A stretch of DNA of 64,000 nucleotides from Ampelocalamus luodianensis (GCA_036346255.1 CM070620.1:15302671-15366670), one strand, 5' to 3'. Positions 46,451-59,095 are shown, counted from the first letter of the stretch. Notes: generated from the sequence alone by a model not told the origin. Translations and numbers: made by a program.

Positions 46451-48346
46451 TTACTACAAAAAAGGTCACCACAGACGGTTCAAAAATATCATCATAGACA
46501 GTTTTGTGAGCCGTTTGAATTTATAGGTCAGTAATGACATGCGGTCATCACAGAAGGTTTTTGAACCATCTGTGAAAAGAGCTATCATAAACGGTTCTGA
46601 ACAAGAACCGTCTGTAGTAATTACTTATCACAGACGGTTCTTGTTCAGAACCGTCTATGATAGTCTATTTTCACAGACAGTTCTGGACAAGAACTGTGTA
46701 TGATAAGTAATTATCACAGATGGTTCTTGTTTAGAACCTTCTGTGATAGTTTTTTTATTGCAAAAAAATGGATTTTGAGCCAAACCAATCAATTGCTTGA
46801 CAGTAGTTTTCATATGCAACCTCTAGCAAGACAACTAAAATTCAATTAAAATTCTGATGGCAAACACATTGTAGGAGAGACCTATCTAGTAAAAGAGAAA
46901 CCAAAAGGTTTCACAATGTCCCTTCTGAATGGGAAAAAAAGAATAAAATTACGAAGCTAAACTAGCTAGAAACCATCTATGCCTCCAAGCTCCTGAAGAA
47001 CTCATCGACTTCTTAGATTGGTCTCGTGTGCTCCACTATGTACCTCACCAGCATATCATAAACTGTTCTTGCTTGTCGTGCAAATTCGACTCAAGCTCGT
47101 CGGTAAGAAAAAGGAGAGACGACCGAAAACCTCCGGCGGTGCTTCAGCATTAGGTACAAATAAAATAAGAACCATCAAACAACCAGCAAATTATGTATGT
47201 TTTGGGGGATATACACGTACCTTCCGGCAGTCTACCTCCTGCAGCAGACATGGAGCTCCTGCGCATCCCTCCTACTCCTCATCGGCTGCGTCTCCTCACC
47301 GAACTGTGTCGAGGAATCGGGGCGCTCACCGGAGCTCGTGTGGGAGAGGAGATGGAGAGACTGATGGAAGACAAGGCGGAGGTGGGTATAATATATAAGG
47401 ACAGCGCTAAAACATTTCGCCTCCCGCGTAAGCGTTCAAAAATTTCCGCGAATCACAGACGATTTTAAGCAAAAACTGTCTGTGATGAGCTAGTATCACA
47501 GACGATTTCAAACAAAAACCGTCTATGATGAGCTAGTATCACAGTCGGTTTATATTAAGAACCGTCCGTGATAAGTAAGACTAGAGTTAGTGATTTCAAG
47601 CCATGGTAAAATCAGAGAGTTGGTAATTCCAAGCCATGGTAAAATAAGAGAGTTAGTGATGAGGACGGTTTTTAATAGAAACCGTCTATGATGAGAACGG
47701 GAAGTCATAGACGGTTCGTGTTGAAAACCGTTTGTGAAGTGGACGCCTCATTTAGAACCGTCTGTGACGAACTTATCACAGACGGTTCGTCTGTGATCTG
47801 GACCTATCACAGACGGTTCTTAATAAGAACCGTCTGTGATAATCTCGGACATCACAGACAGTTCTTAACTAGAACCGTCTGTGATGTCTTCGAATACTTC
47901 ACAGACGGTTTTTGATATGAACCGTCCGTGATAAGCATCTTATCACAGATTATTTATATTAAAAACCGTATGCGACTTGGAATTTTTCTTACTCTTTGAT
48001 TTTCGCCAGCACAACTCCAATGACCATAGGTCTTCGTGCCGCTACCGATAGCATGGTGGTTGCTTCCTGGAGTCATCGCACGCATTCATTCGTTTTGTCC
48101 TTGCTCCGCTCGTTTTCTCTGTCGTAGTCCTGCTATTCGCGCCGCCTCTCGTCGCTGGCGGCAAGGCTTCAAAATCTGAATTTTTTTTTGCAATACAAAA
48201 AACTATCACAAACGGTTCTTGTTTAGAACCATCGTGATCACTTTTTCATAGACGGTTTGAAAACCGTCGTGATAACCGTATGTTATCACGGACATATAAA
48301 TTCGACGGATCAAAAACCGTATGTGATGACACTTTGTGTAGTAGTG
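46449..48346. mobile_element. CACTA (En/Spm) non-autonomous element 2
   Basis: 1.9 kb. The left end CATTACTACAAAAAAGG has one change from CACTACTACAAAAAAGG; the right end is ACACTTTGTGTAGTAGTG. Very dense subterminal ATCACAGACGGTT / AACCGTCTGTGAT motifs occupy 46480-46750 and 47450-48330, many as head-to-head pairs able to form hairpins. The core is shared with CACTA element 1 (TGAGCCAAACCAATCAATTG; GATGGAAGACAAGGCGGAGG). Flanking triplets GTG/ATG differ by one base. No transposase genes. Confidence 0.88.
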
Positions 48347-49270
48347 ATGTGTGTAAAGGACTTGCTGAAGTCGAGTTTGGAAAATTTCAGTTTGACGTTG
48401 TTGTTACTAATTTCTTTACCAACTTGTTTTCCAGGTGCAACAGTTGTTCATGTCCGAATGGAAATTTAACTACCAGTAGCAATAATTTTTAGCTACCAGG
48501 AGCAACAGTTTCAAATACCAGCAGATGCAGCTCGTTGGAGTGTACCTCATTCAGAAGCTGCTAGTTAGAGTTTAATGTAGTTGCAACAATAGCTTAATGA
48601 TGTTCTTCTCTATGTAAACATGCTTCAGATTTCAAATTTAAATTTCAGCCAATTCCAATGTACCTGATACTTTCCAGACTTGTGTTCTGCTTCCTGCTTG
48701 ATGTGTTTGTGCTAAGTTTTTTCAATCCTCATGAACCCTTTCAATGTACTCAATGGAATGCTATTAGTGTTTCTGTGGTCATATAAAAAATGCACTAAAA
48801 TGTTCTTTTCGCTGGTGGCCATGATATGAATAGTATCATGTAGTCTGCTGTTGCCTGTCATAGCAGCCTGAATCTCCTTTTGTGATGTCCTCAATGAGAG
48901 GATATGCTGCAAAAAAAAAATATGTTACATGTTGAACCATGAATTTCTGTCAAAAAAAAAAATCTTTGGCATTGTGTGCTTATGTCAAAATTCCTTAAGC
49001 TCCGTTAGCTAGCAGCACCTGTCGCCACAATGAGTGGATCAGGTTTGTTACCAATGTTACTTGCTATGATCAATCCATAGTTTTTTAGCTGTTGTTTACC
49101 AGCTGCCAGCTTGCCAGATTTTTTTTTTTTTTTACTTCCTTCTGCTGGCATGACATGTACTTGCTTGTAGTGCATAGTATCAATTTTGTGCCATAATCAT
49201 ACACTACCTTGCATATAAGATTCATTGAATAAATTTTGCATTCAAACAATCTGATATGCATTCAACAGAT
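48347..49270. other. Intergenic region upstream of the SPL-like locus
   Basis: AT-rich with several A or T homopolymers (48910-48918, 48953-48961, 49119-49131). A 70-codon frame at 48280-48492 crosses the CACTA end and is unlikely to be a gene. No recognised protein, RNA or transposon end. Confidence 0.45.
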
Positions 49271-49471
49271 TGCAGCTCACACAACATGGGGAGAGGTGGC
49301 ACGATGCTGGGGAGGGGAGGGGACGCGGCATCAGTGTACCCCCTTCATCCCGATCGACACGCTCCACTGACAGGCGAACCCATGTGCGTCGGGCCCCACA
49401 TGTCAGGGTACTAGTCAGTTACGCTGTTCCTCAGCCTGCAGCGGTCGCTTGCTCCCGCATGGGGGATTTGC

Positions 49472-49479
49472 TTTTATAT
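49472..49479 (+). promoter_or_regulatory. TATA box of the SPL-like locus
   Basis: TTTTATAT, 162 bases before the ATG at 49641, in GC-rich surroundings. A start site near 49505 would leave a ~135-base 5' UTR with CAGCAGCAGC runs. Its presence suggests that a whole gene start, not only an exon, is here. Confidence 0.55.
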
Positions 49480-49640
49480 GGGGAGCAAGGCGCTGCTCGC
49501 CACAGCTGTACTTGCAGCAGCAGCAGCCGCATTCCAACGCAGATAGATCACTCCATTTTTAGCAGCGGGTGGGAACGAAGGAAGCTACGTACGCGCAGGA
49601 AAAAGCGTACTTACGGAGTTACGGTTGGTTTCGGGTGGTC

Positions 49641-50345
49641 ATGGAAGGCAACGGCGGCGGCAGCGGGTCTTTGTGGGACCTCGGGATCAGCTGGTCGGCT
49701 CCGCCCACCTCCGCGTGCCAGCCATTCCCGCCGCAGCAGCTGCTGCTGCAGCAGCAGCAGCTGGGGAAGCGGCCTTTCTTCTGGGGAGGCGAGGGGCACG
49801 AGTTGGCGGCGAGTGATCAAACGGCGGGCACCTCGGGAAGTGGCGGGGTGGAAGGTAGGAGGAAGGAGAGCGCTGGGCGCTGGCGCAGCGGTTGCGGCCG
49901 TGCCGAGGTGCCAGGTGGTGGGGTGCCACGTGGCTCTGGCGGGGGCGAAGGAGTACCACCGGCGGCACAAGGTGTGCGAGCTGCACTCCAAGGCGCCCAT
50001 GGTCGTCGTGCTCGGCGTTGAGCAGCGCTTCTGCCAACAATGCAGCCGGTTCGTACCCAGTCAGTAGTGGGCTAGCTAGTGCAGATCGACTGGCTTAACT
50101 TGCCACGCATGCCTGTGATGTCTATATGTTTGGCCTCGATCTGTTGTTTTATGATATGTGTACGTGCGTGTAGGTTCCACGCTATGATGGAGTTCGACGA
50201 CGCGAAGCGCAGCTGCCGGCGGCGGCTGGCCAGGCACAACGCGAGGCGGCGGAAGAGCAATGCCAGCGAGGCCACGGCCAGGAGCTCTGCAGCCCAGCCG
50301 TTCGGTACGTCAATCGATACTAGTGCTCCATGTACTGCTAACTAG
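49641..50345 (+). pseudogene. SBP-box (SPL) transcription factor gene, frame-broken and truncated
   Basis: From ATG 49641 the first frame reads MEGNGGGSGSLWDLGISWSA, then a Gln-rich run and GKRPFFWGGEG, the style of grass SPL7-type N-termini. The SBP domain follows in a different frame: CQVVGCHVALAGAKEYHRRH (from 49909), KVCELHSKAPMVVV, RFCQQCSR (exon ends 50048), then FHAMMEFDDAKRSC and RRRLARHNARRRK from exon 2 (50174 on). The Cys/His zinc ligands and the basic nuclear signal are all there. The shift lies between about 49845 and 49895 and needs one indel. The intron uses GTTCGT...GTAG at the usual SPL position. Exon 2 either stops at 50343-50345 or continues past a donor at 50305. No miR156 site remains, since the locus is cut by an LTR insertion at 50518. 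SPL proteins bind GTAC motifs and control shoot phase and panicle traits. The frameshift could be a sequence error, but the truncation is real. Confidence 0.85.
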
Positions 50346-53300
50346 AACAGTGGTTTCTTTTCTTTATTTCTGGACAATCTGGGTTCTTCATTTGGTCGGT
50401 CGGTAGGGGGATTTGAGAACTTAACAGTTAGATGGCCAATAGAGAGGTACTACTGGTTTTTTTGTGTTCCTTTCTGAGACGAAGAGAAGCAGATGGTTGG
50501 CGGTGGCGGCTGGAAGATGGAAGACAGTGGTGGGTTTGATGCGTATCCCAGTGGGGTCCACGGTGCTCTACGCCTGGAGGTCGCCGATCTCTTGGGCTCA
50601 CAGCACCAGTCCTTATATCAGTAGCTAGTGCCTACAGTTACATCATTGGATATCAAACACAATCATAAAAATATAAAGCTATTGCATAATAATAAATAAA
50701 GTATAAATATATCTTACGACTTTTGATTTTCAAAATGGTCGACCGGACCAAATACCTTTGAAGAATCAGCAGCGGAAGCAGAGTTAAAATACCACACGTG
50801 GAACCCTCACGATATACCCACAGGCAATCGACTAGGACCTGCGACCGAGTTCTTGGTCTTCTTAATCTCCAATTTTGACAAATGCTCATAAGTGTCCACA
50901 TAGCCTTCTTCTCTTACACTTACTGAATAATAATATTGAGTGTATGAGTACACAACCATACTCATGAGCCAACACACAGAATGTAATTATATAATATGCA
51001 AGGCTGATCAAAGACATGGCTTGTGGTTCTTTTGTTTGCATAGAGACACTTATTGAAATGTATAAATAGTAGCAAATCCTAAGACATCACATTTTTAACT
51101 AACACAGGCTTTAACAAACTTGAGTTTTGTAGTAAAATACTAGTGGAGGCTCCAACCTCCTATATCACTGAGTGGCTTCATCCACTCAATACTCATATTC
51201 TTTCTCGGGTCAAATCCTGTATTTATCACTAGTTCTCAACCAGGACATCTCAAATCTCTAGACTCCAACCCATCTCAAAACTCTAGGCTCTAACCCATCT
51301 TTTCATTCCCTCCCACAAATTGTTTTACAAAAATGAAAGTTAATTCAAGTAAGTTCTCGGCACCGCTCATGATCGTGGGCACAGCTATCTAGATAGATTT
51401 CTCACTCTACAGAGTTCGCACACTTTACCCACAAGAGACAATCGTCATATACTGTCAACACGCAACCGTAGGTGTGAGACTAAGATAATTATCACAGGGT
51501 CTTTACAATGCCCTACCCAACGCAACTCCATTCGCTAGGTTTCGCTACCGAAGGTGGTCTCCTAATGCAATACAGTCGCGTCACCCTTTGGACTCCAATC
51601 CTTCGGGTGGTTGTATACTAAGATCATAGTGCATGCCAACCTCCGTAGCCCCTTTTGCACCATAGTGGTTTCTTAATGAATTATAGCCATGCCACCCTTT
51701 GGACTCCAATCCTCCGGGTGGTTGTCCACTAAGACTATAGTGCATGCCACATGAGTGGAATGATGAAGCAACCCTGGGGCGAAGAAATTAATCAACCAGG
51801 TCGTACTCATTATAGACTTGTGGTTGCACTGCTTTTACACGAGAGGCCGTACAAGAATTCGGTTCTTTATTCACTTTGGCAGTACTTCCCCATACCTACT
51901 ATGTCGTGCTCATCCCAGCACCCACTACGCTTTCCAACCGCCCATATCTAAATTTGTTTTTTTAGGTTTTCTTTTGTTTTGAAATACTTTTCTTAATCCA
52001 ACATACTGGCTAGGCTCCAACCTCGACAACCCAATATCAATTTTAAATTGTAAATGCTGTCGAGGCAATTTATCACCCGCATGTCAGTGTACGTAAGCAA
52101 GGCTAAGCATGACACTTAGGTATGGACTTAATAGCTAGTATGTATACCATTAATCTAGGATGACAAAGGATAATGTCCAAGTTCAATGATTGGAAGTTTA
52201 TACGCAATTATCACTTAGGGTATTAACTATAAGCGAAATCAACATATGTGTATATCATAGTAATGCAATTTCATACTTTAAAATAATATAAATTGCATTT
52301 AAAAGTAGGCGCAAAATAATCAAAGTGTTGACTCGTCTTGCTCAATGTTCTGATGACCTTGGTATTGTTCTTGCTCTTGCTCGAACTATTGCTCCATCAT
52401 GGCTTCAGATTCTAACTACGCGGAATACGACGAATCCAAGAACGTCTGAAAGAAACCAAATAAAATCTAATAAATCTAAAGGTAAGTAAACACAAGGAAA
52501 CACTTCAAATGAAAGTCAATCAACCCAAAAGTGTGCGAAGCAGAAAATACTTCAAACGAAACTAAGTATATCCAACAATATCTTGAAAGAAGGAGGTACT
52601 CAAGATGAAACTAATCATACTTAGTGGAGTTGATGAAAGAAATATTGTAGACGAAGTATATCTAAAGGAAGTTGATGAAGAAAATACTTCAAACGAAGTA
52701 TAACTAAAGGAAGTTGATGAAGGAAATACTTTAGACGAAATAAAGTACATCCAGGATATTTGGAATGAAGAAAATACTTGGACCAAAGTAAATAAATCCA
52801 AACTCTATTTGTTTGGTCTAGTGATGGGGTTTTGGGTTGTGATCGACTTAGGGTTTGATAACCGTTTGGTCGGAGTAAGGGTGGGAGGGACCGGGCTCTC
52901 GGAAAGTCATTGGTGCAAGAAGTGAGGACTCCAATGGGAGGGAGAGAATATTCATGCAAATAATCCTCATCGGTTACCTAGATGAGAGAGATCACTTTGC
53001 TAGGTAGGATTCTCCGATCCACCTTCGGGTCACGATTTGTACTTCTACCGGGAGCGAATAGCGATGGGTGATAGCTGGAGCCTATATGATGTTGTTTGGT
53101 GGTTGGACTCATCACATCCACTTTTTTTAGATAATGGAAGAGAAAACATCTCCTCCGGCCTCTGCATCAAGGATGCACACATCCCAACTTGATAGTGTAA
53201 TTATTCCTCTAGTTATTATTTCCTATTTATCAAGAAAGTTCCATGATAGTCAGGTGAGACCTATGCATAGGTTCGGGGGGTTTGCATAGGGTAGACATAA

Positions 53301-54181
53301 GTCTCACCGACACATGGGGTATAGTTTACTTAATGATTTCTTTTATTATTTTATATTTATCAAGGAAGTTCCATAAGCTTTAGCTTGAACTTCCAAGCAT
53401 TGGCTAGACATCAGCCTTATAACTTGATCAGAGGCATCTACAGGTTTGGGTTCATTTGTGAGGTGATCTTTAGTTAGCTTCCTTACTTGCGTGGCTTGGC
53501 ATACACTAAATTAAATCTATCATACTAGGTTGATCCTTAGCTACAATATATGCTAATGACTACTTCTAGTTAAGTATATAACAACTTTACAAGGTCTATG
53601 GCTCTTGCCTACTAGCCTTCGCTTAGCCATCGACCCTATTGTCTTGATCACTATCACTAGCATGAAGCTAGGTCATAGCTACCGCTAACCGTCATTAGGG
53701 TTTATCACTACCACACTTTACTTAGCATTTTATTCTAAATGTTGAGGTCCCACTCAAATGCTTAACCAACTACTAGCATGATCCATATGTCAATTGACAA
53801 ACATGCGATCGTGTACTTTTATTCCCGCTTATTCTATGTCCTACGTATATGTGAGCTTATGTCATTATGATTACTAGTCACTTCCTAGGTCATTGGTGTC
53901 TTTGACACGACCGCAAGACCTAGTTAAGTGTGAGGCATACCTGTCATATCACATTTCCATCAACTGCACTAGTTGAATGAGCTACACCTCAACTTAGTCA
54001 TTGCTGATGACCTAGGGTTAAGTGATCACCTAGATGTTATTTATATGATTATCTCCTATCAAGGTGCAACCTTATGGTTTAGCCTCGACGCTAACACCTT
54101 TTGGTTAATCATCTACTCAAGTGGATCCTGTATGTCATTATCATATTCCCATGATTATCACTTACTATTACCACTACATTG

Positions 54182-57082
54182 CACTACTACAAAACAGGCC
54201 ATACGAGACACCTCATCACAGACGGTTCCAAAGGAGCCGTCTGTGTTGAACTTATACAGACGGTTCCACTTGGAACCGCCTGTGATATGTGCCTCATCAC
54301 AGACGGTTCTTATTACCAACCATTTCAAGAAAAGATAGCAAGATTGCGGGACCAAGTGAATCAACTCCTACTCCTCAACGATGCAAGCCGCCCGTTGTTT
54401 TGGGAGCCAGTCCTCCTCAACATCGGAGTAGCGTCGCGTCCACGTAAAATTATGAACATGATGACGTCCAATTACCTATCGACGACATCAAGGTAATGTA
54501 CATCTCTGGAATGCTCCAAAGATAGACCTATAGGACGCCTTAGCTAATTGCGTATCGTTTTGTAGGAGCCGACGCACTGCACGCTCCAAGTGAGGATGGT
54601 TGGGATGTCTATTGAGGCTGGGCGGGGGTGGCGTATCCATGCAAGGAAGGGATAGTGCAGCACGGTGCCCAGGTGGCGCAGGGTTACGCCAGGGTCCAGG
54701 TGGACATGGTACATGACAATTTTAGGGCCGTCCCGCTGGAGATTCGCCCGAACGACGACATCAGAACACTAGGGGATGCCGTGTACAGTTTTATCCAGTG
54801 GCCCAAGAAGGACATCGCTCGACCTGCGAGCGCGCCTCAACCTTTGATGACTCCACCCCAACCATCTCGACACGACCATACCTCTCCAACAGGACCCAAG
54901 AAGGACAACGCCCTGGACCCTGCAGTGCCGCCTCAACCTCTGATGACTCCACCCCAACCATCTCGACACGACCATGCCTCTCCAATAGGACCCTCCATGA
55001 CTACACCTCAACCTTCGCCTCAGAAGCCCGTCTCATCGGTTCCCGTGGAGAAAACACCGAACGAACAAAAAAAAGTGTGTCGCCGTATCGGTTCCCGAGT
55101 CGTCTCACAGGAAGACACGTAGCGGGCAAGTCGTTCAGGACAAATCGAAATCGAAGAACATTAAGGCGCTTCCGCCTCCTAACCCTAAGAAATACTCTTT
55201 CAGAAGTCCGTTAGCGACCACCGCAGTATTAGCCTACGCTGGATTAGGTTGTCAGAGTTTGCATACCTGGTACTTGCACAAGACCAAAGAGAAAGGGTGC
55301 GCTGATGGAATCACCGTCAGATACACGGAGGACTATTTCCTCCACGAGCCGACCCCCTTCGTCGTGGGCTTCGATGACTTATTCGACCTATTCAACCTCA
55401 AAGCCCTCGATGCCTCACTTCTACGATGCTGGACACTGTAAGTGTGTACAATCAAGTTCTACATTCACGTAATACCGAATATAACAACTCATTGCTTATG
55501 TATAGATACATGATTAAAAAGGCCCGATGATTGAAAGAACCGGTGGGTTTCCTCGACCCACACGTGGTCTCTGAGCAAACCATCTTGGCAGACGCATCCT
55601 ACATCGAGAAATACATAACGACAGGATTGCTTGCTCAAAACGACAAGGACTACATAATGGTGTCTTACAACCAGAAGTAAGTGCTTTACTACTTGCTATA
55701 CAAATTTCATTTGTACTTTATACGCAGCACGAACTTAGGTTTAATGACTCAAGCGACATACATGAGTAGGCACCACTGGATCCTTTTAGTCATTATACCA
55801 AAGAGGAACCAAGTACTATACCTTGATTCCCTAGTCAAAAAAAGCCACGACTTCACCCTTGTGCAAGGAGTACTCGACAGGTGTGCTCATTTCCTCCATA
55901 CATAACTCTATTGTAGTCTTCCTTCATTTGAAATGGTCGAGGTTAACTTTTTGGAAACATGTAGGTCGTTCATCTCCTATATTGCCGAGGGAGGGCTATA
56001 CAAGGGAACGAACGTCACATTTAATCATAGGACGCAATTTCCGGTACGTGCTACAACACAATAATCCTATATCATACTTCGTAATAATGCGTCTCGAACT
56101 GACTATACCTATATATGTAATTCTATATTTGCGATCTTTGCCAAGAAAAGCGTAAGAATGTGCATTCTACGTTTGTCATCATATGCAGATTCTCATGAGT
56201 GCTAAGTTGAAGGATCCCGAGGTTGGTCAATCTCGCAATAATTATTTTTTTAATTATAAATTTAAATATATATGCTTACTACTTTACTCTTGCTAACTAC
56301 AGGGCTTGAATATAGATTTAGATTCACTCGTTCAGAGAGAGATCTCGGATGTTCGGGGGAAGCTCTGCACCTTCATCATGACGGATATCATCCGCGCCGA
56401 CGGAGAGTTTCACTACTCCAACACCGCTGAACGACCTTGAATGATTCATTAATTGTAATTCACTTTGAATAGTTGTAATTCAATTGTAACTCTAGCGACA
56501 ATATTTGATACATATTCGTTTCTAATTGATTTTGAGTTATAAATGATCACTTTGAGTGTCAACGATTGATTCATCTGTAATGTATCTATTTTCTGTCTGC
56601 TTGTTTTCAGAGGGCATGGCTAGCAATTCCTGAGGCTAGCCGAAAATCAAAAATAAATTAGTTAGGCTGAAAGAGCTATCACAGACGGTTCATAAGTATG
56701 AACCGTCTGTGATATATGGATATCACAGACGGTTATAATTATGAACCGTATGTGATATCCATATATCACAGATGGTTCATAATTAGCACCGTATGTGATA
56801 TATGGATGTCACAAACGGTGCTAATTATGAACCGTCTGTGATATATGGATATCACAGATGGTTCGTAACTAGAACCGTCTGTGTTGTGACGTAGCACAGA
56901 CGGTTGGTAATTAGAACCGTCTGTGATATGTGGATATTACAGACGGTTGTTAATTAGAACCGTCTGTGTTGTGACTTATCACAGACGGTTTTTTAACCGT
57001 CTGTGATAACCGTCAGTTATCACAGACGTACAAAAACACAGACGGTTCCGAACCGTCTGTGATAACGTTTTCTGTAGTAGTG
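54182..57082 (+). mobile_element. CACTA (En/Spm) element 3, carrying a protease gene
   Basis: 2,901 bp with ends CACTACTACAAAACAGG and CGTTTTCTGTAGTAGTG, flanked by a perfect TTG duplication (54179-54181 and 57083-57085). Subterminal ATCACAGACGGTT arrays are short on the left (54220-54310) and long on the right (56670-57065). The interior carries a DUF8039/Ulp1-like gene but no TNPD-type transposase, so it is a deletion derivative of a larger CACTA. Confidence 0.93.
54300..56440 (+). pseudogene. DUF8039 plus Ulp1-like (C48) cysteine peptidase gene of a CACTA element, degenerate
   Basis: A multi-exon gene inside CACTA element 3. In order: a short coiled segment EKIARLRDQVNQ (54330); a DUF8039-like domain with GYARVQVDMVHDNF and TLGDAVYSFIQWPKKDI (54680-54815); a Pro-rich linker with two copies of a ~66-bp unit (PQPLMTPPQPSRHDH, 54835-54975); then a Ulp1/SENP fold. 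The Ulp1 part has SLHTWYLHKTKEKG, FVVGFDDLFDLFNLKALD, RHHWILLVIIPKRN (catalytic His at 55774-55776), VLYLDSL (Asp at 55825-55827), IAEGGLYKGTN and CAFYVCHHMQILMS (nucleophile Cys at 56159-56161). It ends DIIRADGEFHYSNTAERP with TGA at 56438. Introns with GT-AG edges separate the pieces. A TAA two codons before the catalytic Cys and a shift near 54625 break it. This family removes ubiquitin-like tags in its cellular relatives; its transposon role is unknown. Confidence 0.8.
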
Positions 57083-59095
57083 TTGATAACCATTTACTAT
57101 AGGCAACTATACGCCAACCGACATAGTGTACTGATCACTTCGACATTATGCTTTGTTAGCGATAATGTTCTTTGTGGATACCACTTCTTTTCATGTTAAT
57201 ATCTTGCACAATGTCATGCTAACTTAACTCAATTAACCTACTTAGCATATGCTTATGTGGGACACAACTGTTATATAGAGCACTACCCTAAACTACCTTG
57301 CAAAGGCATTACCTATCAGCCGTGGGCATACTGGTTATTCGAACATGGATGTGTGGGTGTGTGTGTATATAAACAAGAATATTGAGAATTATGTTATAAC
57401 AAAACTTACTGCTATTCTTATATTTCAAGTTAAAGGCTAAGGTACTAACTACTAGTTAACTCCGTGCAATTTCTAGTTACACATGTAACTTACCGTTGTC
57501 TCAACTAACTACTCACTTAAATACTAACCATTCACTGTTTAACTAACCTGTAACTTCTAACTCACTACTAACCTAATCCATTGGGCCCTACTATCATACA
57601 TTCATTCATATACCGAGAGAGAGGGACAGAGAGAGATGAGGGGGGGGGTCACCTATCATGCACATACACAAAGAGAGGGAGAGCCACATAGAGCTGTTGG
57701 GGGGGGCAACATGTCATTGCCCGAGAGAGAGAAATAGAGACAAGAAACAGAGAGGGGGGTTCTCTGTTCCCAATGAAAGCGAAGGAAGGCAAAGGCGGCT
57801 CAGGGCAGCACCCAACGCCAGCGAGGCGGTCGACGGCGGTGGCCGTGAATGGCAAAAATGGATTGCCCATGGCAATTCGAGCTCATGGGTAGTGGTGGAG
57901 CAGCAGGCGATAGGGGAGGAAAGGGCACGGCAGCACCGAAGAGGGAGAGGGGGAAGAGAAGGGGGAGAATGGGCATTAGTGGTCAGAGGGGGCCGAGGGC
58001 AGCTGAGTTGGGCTAGCGGCGACGACCTGGGGTGGCGTGGCCGAGCTCACGTGGTGGCGGCGCTGGGGAAAGGGGAGCCAGAGCGGGTGGTAGGGAAAGG
58101 AAGAGGGAGGGGTGGAGATGCTCTGAGAGGGATGAATTGACGAGGGACTCACTAGAGCAAGGGAGGCGACAGTGGCGGCGACTTTCGACCGGGAATGGAG
58201 AAGATGGCGGTGGCGCGATGCTCCGTTTGTGGAAGCTCAAAATCGGTTGGGGGGTTTTGCTCGCAAGCTTGTGGAATACAATATGACACGGAGGGGAGTG
58301 GACAGGACACACTGGATTGGCCAGAACAGCGAGATGCGCATGGCAGCCTGCATGAGCACCGCGTGCTCATAGGCTCAGGTGTGAGTCGATGAGGAAGAGG
58401 ATGAAAGGGGAACATAGTAGGGGAGGGAGGATATGGAGGGATGCCAGAGCACGGCCTTAACAAGGGAAGCAAGGGCGCCATGGCGTCGGACGCGATGATG
58501 CCTGCCACAGTACGTGGTGTGGGCCACATCTCCTTTCATGATGCTATGGATGACGAGAGCAGCGTCGGGGCATTGCAGTTGGCTAGCGACATAGCTCCAG
58601 TGGCGATGAAGGGGACGATTAGGCGAGGACGGGAGCAGGTGGCACGTGCGACGGGAGCGGTTGGGGACGGCATGGGTAGCCTGGCTCCAGGGGGTCGGTA
58701 AAGGAGGCAGAGGAGGGAGAGAAGGGAGGAGGAATTGGCGCTGGCGCTGGGCTATGAGAGCGAGGAGAACCGGGGCAGGCCGAGTGGGCCAGGCGGCTGG
58801 GCCGAGTTGGCCGGGAAAAGAAAAGCAGCAAGGAAAAAAGGGAAAAGGAAAAGGGAGGAAAATAAAAATAAAAGACAAAGTCTGGCTGGGTCGGGTAGCT
58901 TTCGGCCCAGACTGCGCTCTTGACGTCTCGATTTATTTTCTTTTTAAACTCAGGTTTGATTTTGATTTTGTATTTTTTGGGTTGAGGTTTCAATTAACGA
59001 CTCAAAAATTCGAACGTTGACAAAGCATAACAAAATATTTTTAAAATCCCATATTTTTAAACAACTAAGCTGAAAGTGAATTTTGGGGTGTTACA

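Larger units (their letters stand above)
50518..59095 (-). mobile_element. Very large gypsy-type LTR (solo or LARD-like), family copy C, interrupted
   Basis: On the minus strand it starts TGTAACACCCC (59095) and ends ...GTCTTCCA (50518). It is flanked by GAAGA on both sides (50513-50517 and 59096-59100). Joining the flanks gives GGAAGAACAAG, which matches the neighbouring repeat units at 59.1 kb and confirms the boundaries. Without the CACTA insert it is about 5.7 kb. Blocks shared with copies A and B include the CACTTTACCCACA region (51420-51435), AGTACACAACC (50945) and TAGTAGCTAGTGCC. The GC-rich leader part is 57650-58950. No retrotransposon protein is recognised. The length is unusual for a solo LTR, so further undetected nested sequence (for example at 53.1-54.1 kb) is possible. 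Confidence 0.65.

Noticed and set aside
46460..48330. CRISPR-like array of short repeats
   Set aside because: The repeats are subterminal binding motifs of CACTA elements in both orientations with irregular spacing, in a plant genome.
57658..58878. Frames of 100-167 codons on both strands
   Set aside because: GC-rich leader part of LTR copy C; simple-sequence composition and overlapping frames.
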